From Gemmatimonadaceae bacterium (GTDB taxonomy: Bacteria; Latescibacterota; UBA2968; UBA8231), in the NCBI GenBank assembly GCA_002726335.1, contig PBSR01000107.1:1-27856 (forward strand): 27,856 nucleotides of DNA. Reading direction: 5' to 3'. The notes beneath the pieces are model-generated. The model saw only the letters and a list, made by a program, of their open reading frames with translations. It had not been told where the DNA came from and did no database searches. The translations under genes and the position numbers were made by a program. This document shows, piece by piece, positions 16,463-23,392 of the stretch (position 1 is the first letter of the stretch; the number at the start of each line of letters is the position of its first letter).

Positions 16463-17536
16463 TCAACCGGAGTGCAGCAGCCGATGACGATCGCTCCCCG
16501 ACAGCGGTACTTCGATGCGGGCCCCATCGCGCTCGTGAGACACGTGGAAGGCGATGATGGCTTCGAGTGTCCGTACTGCCTGCCCGGCGTCGTAGGGAAA
16601 CTCCCCGGCACCATCCAGCCAGCTGACGGCCTCGCCCACGGCGCGATCCATCCCTGAGTCAGGGAACTCGTTCGGCCACGTCTCCGCGGTCTCGCCCCGT
16701 ACGATGGACACCTCGCGACCGCGGCACACGGCGTAGCCCTCGGTACCATGGAAGCGCAGACGCAATGGCACAACGCCGTAGTCGGGAGCCTCGATGACAC
16801 AACGCAGGTCACCCGACGGGCCGCGGCCATCTGCGGGCAGGTCGCGGCCAAGGTGCAGCACGCCCCAACCGCCAGGATCGCTGAATTCGTCGCCACGACA
16901 GTCGGGTTTGCCCGACAGATCGAGATGGCCCGAGACCCCCGTCACCGAAAGGCCGGTGACCATCTGGATAGCGTCGATCATGTGCGTGCCGACGTTGCCG
17001 AGGCGTCCCGACGGCCACTGGGCCGACGCCGAGGTCAGCGTCCCCAGGCCGCCGTCGGCGATCAAGTCGCGAAGGCGCCGAAAGGAAGGGTGGAAACGGA
17101 TGTTGTGGTTGATGACGAGCAGGGCGCCGGCGTCGTCACAGGCGTCGACCATACCCTGGGCCTCATCCACGGTGGGGGCCACCGGTTTTTCGCAATAGAT
17201 GACGCGGGCGCCGGCCGCAAGCGCGGCGTGGGTCAACTCGGCATGAACGGAGGTGTAGGTGGCGATGGCGACGATGTCGAGGGGGCCGGCCTCGGCGAAC
17301 ATCCGCTGCCAGTCGGCGAATACCGGCACGTCGAAGCGGTCCTGGAAGCGCTGGCGCCGGCCGTCGTCCCGACTGCTGCCGGCGACCAGATCGACGCGGT
17401 CGTGTTGACGCAGCGCCATGACGTGGGTGCCGTCGAGGTCCTCGACGCGCTGGCCGAGACGGTCGCCGGACACCTGATCGGCGCCGCCGATGAATCCGAG
17501 GCCAACGATGGCGGCGCGATATCGAGTATCACTCAT
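16463..17536 (-). CDS. Gfo/Idh/MocA family oxidoreductase, second copy
   Basis: A 357-residue protein with the nucleotide-binding loop AAIVGLGFIGG (8-18), the EKP motif in YCEKPVAPT (116-118) and the catalytic-type His in GTHMIDAIQ (H185). The length is normal for the family. It shares little sequence with the oxidoreductase at 7136-8455 beyond these motifs and lacks the extra C-terminal region. I chose the ATG at 17536, which overlaps the MFS stop by 8 bp; a GTG at 17551 is possible but less likely. The substrate, probably a sugar, cyclitol or amino sugar, is not defined by sequence. Confidence 0.92.
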   Translation of the reverse strand: MSDTRYRAAIVGLGFIGGADQVSGDRLGQRVEDLDGTHVMALRQHDRVDLVAGSSRDDGRRQRFQDRFDVPVFADWQRMFAEAGPLDIVAIATYTSVHAELTHAALAAGARVIYCEKPVAPTVDEAQGMVDACDDAGALLVINHNIRFHPSFRRLRDLIADGGLGTLTSASAQWPSGRLGNVGTHMIDAIQMVTGLSVTGVSGHLDLSGKPDCRGDEFSDPGGWGVLHLGRDLPADGRGPSGDLRCVIEAPDYGVVPLRLRFHGTEGYAVCRGREVSIVRGETAETWPNEFPDSGMDRAVGEAVSWLDGAGEFPYDAGQAVRTLEAIIAFHVSHERDGARIEVPLSGSDRHRLLHSG

Positions 17537-18779
17537 TCGTGTGTATCTCACCCAGTGAGCCGAAGCGACGCAACTGCGGCGACGCCCAGGCGGTGACGGC
17601 GACGACGATCAACGTACCGACGCCACCGGAGACGACGGAAAGAACCGGACCGAACCAGTGCGCCACCAGCCCGGATTCGAAGCCACCCAGCTCATTGCTG
17701 GCCGAAACGAACACCCCGTTCACCGCCGACACACGACCGCGCATGGCATCGGGGGTCGTCAACTGCACCATGGTGTGCCGTACCACCATACTCACCTGGT
17801 CGAAGGCGCCGGTGAGGAACAGCATGGCCAGGGAAAGGTACAGGTTGACGGAGACACCGAAGAGGATGGTGGCCACACCGAAGCCGGCGACGGACAACAG
17901 CAACGCCCGCCCGGCCCTGGCCAGGGGCGGCAGGTGGGCCAGGGCCAGCGCCGTCAGCAGGGCGCCTACGGCCGGTGCCGCATGCAGGGCACCGAGCCCT
18001 TCGGCACCGACGGCGAGAATGTCTTCGGCGAACACCGGCAACAGATAGACGGCGCCGCCGAGGAGCACGGCGAACATGTCGAGGGAGATGATGGCCAGCA
18101 ACACGCGTGTGCGCCGCAGATAGTGGATGCCGTCGAACAACGTCGACAGCGTCGCCGGCCCGGTGCCAGTGTCGGCGATGCCGGCCGCTTCGGGAATGCG
18201 GAACAACAGCAGGGCAAACACCAGCGAGCTGAGGGCAGCCAGCCCGTACGCGGCCGGGATCGAGGCGGCGATGACAAAACCGCCCACGGCGGGGCCGACC
18301 ACACCGGCCAGCTGGAACAGGCTGTTGTTCCAGGCCACGGCCCCGGGAAAGACGCTGCGTGGGACCAGCCGCGGCACCAGTGAGGACCGCGCCGGTCGAC
18401 CGAGGGAGCCGACCACGGCGTCGAGGGTGAGCAGGGCATAGACGACCCACACATCTGCCCCGAGCAGAGCCTGCAGGGCGAGGCCGGCCGAGGTCAGCGT
18501 CATGGCCAGCAGACTCAGCAACACCACCTGCCGCCGGTCGAAGGTGTCGGCCAACCAACCGGCAGGTAGGGCGAGCAGCACAGCGGGGATCACCTGTGCC
18601 AGGCCGACCAGCCCCAGCGCCAGGGGCTCGCCGGTGCGCTGGTAGACGTCCCAGCCCACGGCGACGGATTGCATGCGCGTGCCCAGTCGCGTGACGATGC
18701 CGCCCACAGCGTAGCGGCGGTAGGCGGGAATACGGAAGGGGGCGTACGGATCGTGACGGGGCGGCGGTTCGCCGCTCAC
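17529..18779 (-). CDS. MFS transporter, probable drug/siderophore exporter type
   Basis: A 416-residue polytopic membrane protein with about 11-12 hydrophobic segments. It opens with an RIPAYRRYAVGGIVTRLGTRMQSVAVGW block (GWDVY near residue 40) typical of the EntS/MFS_3-like exporters, and it has the loop motif GWLADTFDRRQVVLL between TM2 and TM3. This points to efflux rather than uptake. The start is a GTG at 18779 that overlaps the GNAT stop as GTGA; the open frame extends upstream to 19007 but lies over the GNAT gene and is Gly/Pro/Arg-rich. It sits in the histidine-kinase-led cluster directly upstream of the Gfo/Idh/MocA gene. The exported compound is unknown. Confidence 0.9.
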   Translation of the reverse strand: MSGEPPPRHDPYAPFRIPAYRRYAVGGIVTRLGTRMQSVAVGWDVYQRTGEPLALGLVGLAQVIPAVLLALPAGWLADTFDRRQVVLLSLLAMTLTSAGLALQALLGADVWVVYALLTLDAVVGSLGRPARSSLVPRLVPRSVFPGAVAWNNSLFQLAGVVGPAVGGFVIAASIPAAYGLAALSSLVFALLLFRIPEAAGIADTGTGPATLSTLFDGIHYLRRTRVLLAIISLDMFAVLLGGAVYLLPVFAEDILAVGAEGLGALHAAPAVGALLTALALAHLPPLARAGRALLLSVAGFGVATILFGVSVNLYLSLAMLFLTGAFDQVSMVVRHTMVQLTTPDAMRGRVSAVNGVFVSASNELGGFESGLVAHWFGPVLSVVSGGVGTLIVVAVTAWASPQLRRFGSLGEIHTNE

Positions 18780-19705
18780 GCCGGGTCGTTCGGCGGAGTC
18801 CGGGCGTTCAGCTCCAGACGGAACTCGTAGGTCCAGTCGACCACCCTGAAGCCGTGGTGACTGTAGAACACGAAGGCGCGGTGATTGTCGAAGGCCGTGG
18901 AGATCGCCCCATGACGGTACCCCCGCTCCCTGGCGGCCCCCAGGGCATGGGCCAGCAGATAGCGCCCCAGGCCCTTGCCCTGCCAGGGCTCCTGCACACC
19001 GAGCCATTCGCAGAAAGCGAAAGCTTCGGCCTCGTCGTGTTGACTGGTCTCTCCCCCGCTTTTGAGAACGCAGGTCCCAAGGATCTGGTCTCCATCGCGA
19101 GCCTGAACCCGGATCCCCGGCAGGATCCCGGCACCGGGTTCTTCTTCCACAACAGGCTCGAAGGTCATGCCGGCGGGCGCTGGCGCTACGACGGGATTCA
19201 TGTCCGGCCAGTCGAGGAAGACTTCCCCCCCGGTTTTCTGATACCCACGAAACTGCAACAACGCCTGCACATGATCGAGGCGGTCGGACAGATAGCAGTT
19301 AGGGAAGCCGTGGAAGGCATAACGCCAGGTCGGCGAACCACCGCACACGGACTCGGCGCCACGATCTCGCAGCCACTGCTGGCCGGCGGCCAGCAGGGCG
19401 TCTCCCAAAGCGCGATCCGACCGCGGGTAGCCCAGGAAGCGGATAATTCCGAGGTCCGCCTCCCCATCGTCTCGACCGTGCAACCCGACATGGATGAAGC
19501 CACCGGCTGGCGCTGCCACCAGGACGGCCTGCTCGAGCAGAACATGCTTGTTGCGCTTCAGGTGAGCCGGCGCGGCCAGGACATCGGCCAGCTGTGCCTC
19601 CGACACCGGCCAGCAGTGCGGGACACGTCCGCTGACCAGGCTCTCGTACAGCTCGTGCAGGGCTTTCAGGTCGGAGGGTTCGTACGGTCGGATCGAGGTC
19701 GGCAT
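18776..19705 (-). CDS. GNAT family N-acetyltransferase, probably double-domain
   Basis: A 309-residue protein with acetyltransferase features in the C-terminal half: QEPWQGKGLGRYLL (238-251) is the acetyl-CoA-binding motif A, and NHRAFVFYSHHGFRV (274-288) is the usual terminal block. The N-terminal half has similar order (a FLGYPRSD block and LGDALLAAGQQWL helix, 90-112) but no clear acetyl-CoA loop, as in tandem GNAT proteins with one degenerate domain. The substrate is unknown. The start is the ATG at 19705, 34 bp after the histidine kinase stop. It ends in a GTGA overlap with the MFS gene, a pairing reminiscent of resistance loci (acetylation plus efflux); that link is inference. Confidence 0.88.
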   Translation of the reverse strand: MPTSIRPYEPSDLKALHELYESLVSGRVPHCWPVSEAQLADVLAAPAHLKRNKHVLLEQAVLVAAPAGGFIHVGLHGRDDGEADLGIIRFLGYPRSDRALGDALLAAGQQWLRDRGAESVCGGSPTWRYAFHGFPNCYLSDRLDHVQALLQFRGYQKTGGEVFLDWPDMNPVVAPAPAGMTFEPVVEEEPGAGILPGIRVQARDGDQILGTCVLKSGGETSQHDEAEAFAFCEWLGVQEPWQGKGLGRYLLAHALGAARERGYRHGAISTAFDNHRAFVFYSHHGFRVVDWTYEFRLELNARTPPNDPA

Positions 19706-19739
19706 GGACGACAGAAACAAGGCACGCCGGCGCTCCGGT

Positions 19740-22016
19740 TCAACCGTCCGTTGTCGGTGGCGGGTCCACGCGGTCCGGTGGTGTTGTCGGCAGTCGCACG
19801 GAGAACGTGGAACCCACGCCCAGGGTGCTGGTGGCATGGACGGACCCGCCCAGCATCTCGATGGAGCGCCGTACGATGGCCAGACCGAGACCACTGCCTT
19901 CGCGTTTCTTGTCCTTGCGCTCCACCTGGCGGAACTCGTCGAACACGTGATCGAGATCCTCGGGCGGGATACCGACGCCGGAGTCCGTCACAGACAGCTC
20001 GAGGCCGTCGCCGGAGGCCTGCAGCCGCAACGTGATCCGGCCCGTCTCGGTATACTTCACCGCGTTCCCCAGCAGGTTCATCAGGACACGCCGCCGTCGG
20101 TCGCCGTCGGTGGTGACAGGAGCAAGCTCTTCGAGGTCACCGACCAGCTCGACGCCATCCGGGATCAGCGACTCCAGAGTGGCCAGGCACTCACCGGCCA
20201 GCCGATGAACGTCGACCTCGTCCAGATGGATCTCGGTACGGCCCGATTCGATGCGGGACAGGTCGAGGATATCGTTGATCAGCGTCAGCAGGTTGTCGGC
20301 GCTGACGCGGACGTTTTCCAGGTTGCGGTACTGACGTTCGTCGATGCTCCCCTGCACCCGGCGCAACAGGATCCGCGTATAGCCGATGATGGCATTGAGC
20401 GGCGTGCGCAGGTCGTGGGACATGTGGGCCAGGAAGGCCGACTTGAGACGGTCGGCTTCCTCCACCCGCCGGCTGCCCTCGCGGATCTTGATGTTGGCCA
20501 GCTCCAGCGTCCGGTTCTGCTCGGCCAGGCGGTCCGACAGTTGCTCGACCTCTTCGTAGCGCCGCCCCAGATCGCGATGGACCTCGCCGACGCCGCGGGC
20601 CAGGCGGAAGGACATGGAGGCCAGGGGCAACAGGATTCCGGCCAGCAGCCAGGGATGGAGCGGGACGCCATCGCCGAGCCGGACCACGACCAGTCCGGCA
20701 CAGGCGGCAAAGACAAGAAAGCTGACATCCACCGACCAGGCGCCGTCCCGGCGACGGACCACAGCGCCAAACACGAGGGCCCCGATGGTCACGAAGGACA
20801 TCACCAGGCTCATGTAGGCGAAGGTGGCCAGTGACCAGAAGCCCGTGGCAAAAGAGGACTCCACCGGCCAGCTGGCGGGAAAGAGAACGCGAATGGCCGC
20901 TGCCGTCCCCAGCCAGGCCAGCAGGAACTTGCCGGCGCGGGTCACACGACCATGGAACTGTGAGTAGAGCAGCAGCAGGCTGGCGGCGTAGATGACGATG
21001 ACCCACAGCGAAGCGACCTGGGTTGCGGGGCTGCCTTCGGTCCCCGCGGACGGCAGAAAATACGCCAGGCCGATGGCGATACTGGTGGCGCCGGAGAACA
21101 GGGCGTGATAAAGATTGACGCGTGATTCCCGCTGGAACAGATAGAGCATCAAGTGCAGCAGGGTGACAGCCAACATGGCACCGGAGAGGAAGGTGAAGGC
21201 GCCGGCATCGCGGCGGGCTTCGTCTTCGGCGCGCTGCTGTGTGCGGCCGATCAGGTCGCCGACAAAGTCCATCGTCTCACCGAAGGATCTGCGGTCGCCG
21301 CCGATGAGCAGGTCGCCGAGCCGCCCCGGGGCCTCCAGCTTGTTGGTGTCGGGTCCCCACGACATCCACGTGAAAGAGCCGTCTTCGTCCAGATCCTCAA
21401 CAGCGACATCGAAGGCGATATCGACGCCCGGCGCCAGCTGCAGGCCAGTGCCGATCGTGCCCATATCGACCCACCACTCGTAGAATCTCACGCCCTGGTA
21501 TGTCGACATCGCAACATCAAACAGAATCCTGTCTCCCTGCCAGATGCGAGAGTTAGTCAGGCCAAGTTTCGACAGACTCCCGCCCCTGCCGCGCACCGAG
21601 TTCGTCTGCCCCCATCTGGCAAACTGAAAGCGGACGGCGGGCCGATCCTGATGGGTGATATCCAGATAGAGCTCACAACCGTCCGCCTGCTGCCAGTCGA
21701 CTGTCGGGGTGGGTGAGTCAGGGATCACAACGGACTCATCTCTGACTTCGACCCCGACGAGGAGTCGGTTCGTGGTCACGTCGTAGGCCACACGAAAGGT
21801 CGCCGACAGGTCGGCGTCGTCACTGGGGGGCTGGCCGAAGGCCGGATTGCTGACAGGGTAACGCGGCAGATGTCGCGGCCAGTCGTGCAGGTCGCCATCG
21901 ACGACGATGCCATCGACGGCGGCCGCCATGGCAAGGCGGCCATTGTGGGCGTGGGCGGCGGGCACTGCACCGAGCAGGCTCAACAGAAGCGTGGCAATGT
22001 AGCATCGTGGCAGCAT
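19740..22016 (-). CDS. Sensor histidine kinase with CBM9-like sensor and 7TM region
   Basis: A 758-residue membrane kinase. A signal-like segment (1-23) is followed by an extracytoplasmic domain (about 30-245) whose start, DGIVVDGDLHDWP, and ELYLDI...RFQFARWG blocks resemble CBM9/DOMON-like carbohydrate-binding modules. Next are about seven hydrophobic segments (275-470) resembling the 7TMR-DISM core (LYHALFSG block), a coiled coil (480-520), and a HisKA domain with the phosphoacceptor H534 in SHDLRTPLN. The catalytic domain has the N box (647-651), DSGVGIP (678-684), FDEFRQ (692-697) and GSGLGLAI (707-714). It should autophosphorylate in response to an extracellular ligand, perhaps a sugar. 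No receiver domain and no response regulator gene is in the window. The downstream GNAT starts 34 bp later. No clear Shine-Dalgarno precedes the ATG at 22016. Confidence 0.93.
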   Translation of the reverse strand: MLPRCYIATLLLSLLGAVPAAHAHNGRLAMAAAVDGIVVDGDLHDWPRHLPRYPVSNPAFGQPPSDDADLSATFRVAYDVTTNRLLVGVEVRDESVVIPDSPTPTVDWQQADGCELYLDITHQDRPAVRFQFARWGQTNSVRGRGGSLSKLGLTNSRIWQGDRILFDVAMSTYQGVRFYEWWVDMGTIGTGLQLAPGVDIAFDVAVEDLDEDGSFTWMSWGPDTNKLEAPGRLGDLLIGGDRRSFGETMDFVGDLIGRTQQRAEDEARRDAGAFTFLSGAMLAVTLLHLMLYLFQRESRVNLYHALFSGATSIAIGLAYFLPSAGTEGSPATQVASLWVIVIYAASLLLLYSQFHGRVTRAGKFLLAWLGTAAAIRVLFPASWPVESSFATGFWSLATFAYMSLVMSFVTIGALVFGAVVRRRDGAWSVDVSFLVFAACAGLVVVRLGDGVPLHPWLLAGILLPLASMSFRLARGVGEVHRDLGRRYEEVEQLSDRLAEQNRTLELANIKIREGSRRVEEADRLKSAFLAHMSHDLRTPLNAIIGYTRILLRRVQGSIDERQYRNLENVRVSADNLLTLINDILDLSRIESGRTEIHLDEVDVHRLAGECLATLESLIPDGVELVGDLEELAPVTTDGDRRRRVLMNLLGNAVKYTETGRITLRLQASGDGLELSVTDSGVGIPPEDLDHVFDEFRQVERKDKKREGSGLGLAIVRRSIEMLGGSVHATSTLGVGSTFSVRLPTTPPDRVDPPPTTDG

Positions 22017-22251
22017 GGCGAATCTGTAGGATGCAAGGAACGTACCCGGAGGAACGCGGCGCTTAACGATCAGCCCTAACCTAAAGAAAACACATAGGAT
22101 ACGCTGATGTGCAGCGGGACGGCCCGGTCACGGCCAGGCGCCGGAACCGCCAATTCTTTTGCCAGCCGGCGACAGGCAATCGAAGGTAACTGCAGTAAGA
22201 ACAATAAACTAAGACCCAACGACAACCCTTTTGTCGACGACAACAGAGATG
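22017..22251. other. Intergenic region between histidine kinase and glutaredoxin
   Basis: These 235 bp hold the leader of the kinase gene and the 3' end of the glutaredoxin transcript, both read leftward. No convincing coding frame is visible, and I could not fit a tRNA or known riboswitch. A moderately AT-rich part (about 22075-22110) could carry the kinase promoter, but no clear -35/-10 pair is seen. Inverted repeats near the glutaredoxin stop are listed separately. Confidence 0.5.
22220..22243 (-). terminator. Weak hairpin/palindrome after glutaredoxin, possible terminator
   Basis: Read on the minus strand, just after the glutaredoxin TGA, CGACAA and TTGTCG form a 6-bp stem with a 5-nt loop (22236-22220), followed by TTGGGTCTTAGTTT, which is moderately U-rich. 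The same bases include the 13-bp palindrome TTGTCGACGACAA (22231-22243). The stem is short, so a protein-binding site is an alternative. Confidence 0.3.
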
Positions 22252-22557
22252 TCACTCGCCTCGTGGGGATGGCACAGGGACGTGACCCTTCAGAATGTTC
22301 TCGAGTCTCCCGTCCCGGTCGAGCTGCTCGAGGGTGTCATCCGTTCCCAGGTACTGGCCGTCAACGAAGATCTGGGGCACTGTGGAGTCCCCGCCAGTAC
22401 GCTCCACCATACGCCGAAAGCTGGCGGTGGGGAGCTTGATTCCCATGTACATACGTATGGGAATCCTGTTGTAGTGGATCCCCTTGCGGCGCAGCCGCCA
22501 GCGGGCCAGCCAGCACCAGGGACACAGGGGGCTGGAGTAGATCTCGATTCGTGGCAT
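22252..22557 (-). CDS. Glutaredoxin family protein (CPWC type)
   Basis: A 101-residue thioredoxin-fold protein. The redox motif CPWC is at residues 12-15 (C12, C15), in IYSSPLCPWC, where the usual glutaredoxin has CPYC; the cis-proline is P60 in TVPQIFVDG, and GTDDTLEQLD (near 71-80) corresponds to the GG(S/T)DD glutathione-contact region. It would reduce disulfides or glutathione mixed disulfides in the cytoplasm. The basic insert after the motif (RWRLRRKGIHYNRIPIRMYMGIK) is long and Arg-rich. I set the start at the ATG at 22557, where homology begins; the longer open frame to 22701 is not family-like. No Shine-Dalgarno is obvious. Confidence 0.9.
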   Translation of the reverse strand: MPRIEIYSSPLCPWCWLARWRLRRKGIHYNRIPIRMYMGIKLPTASFRRMVERTGGDSTVPQIFVDGQYLGTDDTLEQLDRDGRLENILKGHVPVPSPRGE

Positions 22558-22785
22558 GAGAGAGTCGGTGGTTCGGGACTGACAGTGCCTGTGGATGAGT
22601 GGACGATTCTTGCACTCCGGGGATCGGGACCGGCGGATTTTGCACCCCACCGGCAGAACTGTGCGAAAACCCACACAGAATGCGCCAATCCGCGCTGTCA
22701 CATATTAACTACAGACCTGCGTCCGAATCGCGCCAGTATGGCAGAGACGGCAGCGCGCGGCGACTGGAACGCGAAGCTACGTGGC

Positions 22786-22815
22786 CGAAAAACTGAGGAC
22801 TGTCTCAGGTTTTCG
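22786..22815. repeat. Inverted repeat, 12-bp arms with one mismatch
   Basis: CGAAAAACTGAG (22786-22797) and CTCAGGTTTTCG (22804-22815) pair at 11 of 12 positions around a 6-nt loop. No U-tract follows on either strand, so it is not a typical intrinsic terminator. It may be an RNA structure or an operator; function unknown. Confidence 0.45.
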
Positions 22816-22904
22816 ACCTGCCCGATGCGGCTCGCCCGGTGGGCCGACGGGGCCGTTCTCCATGACGTAATATCCTTAATAGCAAGATAGTTACGCGATT
22901 CAAC

Positions 22905-22944
22905 GCACATCTACATGTGCCCTGAAGCAGGGACAGACATGTCT
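22905..22944. repeat. Cluster of overlapping palindromes around two ACATGT sites
   Basis: GCACAT (22905-22910) and ATGTGC (22915-22920) form a hairpin. ACATGT occurs at 22913-22918 and 22937-22942, framing a CCCTG-AAG-CAGGG hairpin, and AGACATGTCT (22935-22944) is a perfect 10-bp palindrome. Several mutually exclusive pairings are thus possible in 40 bp upstream of the 78-residue gene. Possible operator or structured leader; no known family recognised. Confidence 0.4.
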
Positions 22945-23128
22945 CTGCTGATTCTTCCAGGCATCTCTCCCGTACGTGATCGACATCACACCGGGCGAGG
23001 TGCTGAATGCCGACCTACAGAGAGAAGGACGCGCTGCGGCAGGCATCAGCCCACAGGTGCCGTAAGGATGGCACGGAATTTGATGTGTTTTCTGCAGCAG
23101 CGGATCGGATGCCGCTCTCAAAATCTGT

Positions 23129-23136
23129 AAGGAGGG
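23129..23136 (+). promoter_or_regulatory. Strong Shine-Dalgarno of the 78-residue gene
   Basis: AAGGAGGG lies just before the ATG at 23141 (AGGAGG ends 5 nt upstream). It is the best Shine-Dalgarno I found in the window and decides both the start and the reality of this small gene. Confidence 0.8.
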
Positions 23137-23140
23137 ACCG

Positions 23141-23377
23141 ATGCCCCAGTTTCGATATAAGGAAGCCCAAGGAAGCGCTGACGAGATCACCGTCGTCGAG
23201 GACAAGAGTATGTTCGTCAAGGACGGCAAGGGAAACTGGTCACCAGGCTTCGAGTTCATCGACAGCCACACTGTGAAGGCCCACCCCTTCATCATCGACG
23301 CGCTGCTCGTAGACGCCGAGCGCCTGTGGACGATGGACGAGGTCCTGCAGCAACTGGACGCCGACGCCCCGGCCTGA
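23141..23377 (+). CDS. Small conserved-looking protein of unknown function, 78 residues
   Basis: A 78-residue protein with a strong Shine-Dalgarno. It is acidic overall with a balanced composition typical of a real gene: MPQFRYKEAQ, a run of short strands (ITVVEDKSMFVKDGKGNW, about 16-33), an aromatic GFEFIDSHTVKAHPF block, and a C-terminal helix (MDEVLQQLDAD). I do not recognise a family, and there is no signal peptide, membrane segment or Cys pair. It stands alone on the plus strand between the long intergenic region and the convergent hydrolase-OsmC gene, 15 bp from the latter's stop. Its leader carries the palindromes described above, so it may be tightly regulated. Confidence 0.75.
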   Translation: MPQFRYKEAQGSADEITVVEDKSMFVKDGKGNWSPGFEFIDSHTVKAHPFIIDALLVDAERLWTMDEVLQQLDADAPA

Positions 23378-23392
23378 CAGCACCCTCCCCCT

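Larger units (their letters stand above)
22558..23140. other. Long intergenic region with several inverted repeats
   Basis: These 583 bp separate the divergent glutaredoxin gene and the 78-residue gene. Open frames occur on both strands (up to about 70 codons from possible starts inside the gap) but have biased composition and no ribosome binding site, so I do not call them. The stretch is less GC-rich than the flanks near 22861-22910 (for example TAATATCCTTAATAGC), which may hold a promoter for the rightward gene. A hairpin (22786-22815) and a cluster of palindromes (22905-22944) are the visible structures. No tRNA or known riboswitch could be fitted by eye. Confidence 0.55.

Noticed and set aside
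18854..20834. Plus-strand open frames over the GNAT and histidine kinase genes
   Set aside because: Antisense to genes with complete catalytic motifs; no ribosome binding site or recognisable domain.
22698..22910. Possible 70-codon minus-strand gene upstream of glutaredoxin
   Set aside because: No Shine-Dalgarno, biased composition and no recognisable features; kept as non-coding.
22915..23130. Possible 71-codon plus-strand gene before the 78-residue gene
   Set aside because: Cys/Arg-rich composition without a ribosome binding site, and it overlaps the palindromic leader.
22017..23140. tRNA, riboswitch or CRISPR in the two intergenic regions
   Set aside because: No cloverleaf, known aptamer core or regularly spaced repeats could be found by eye; a covariance-model search would be needed to be certain.
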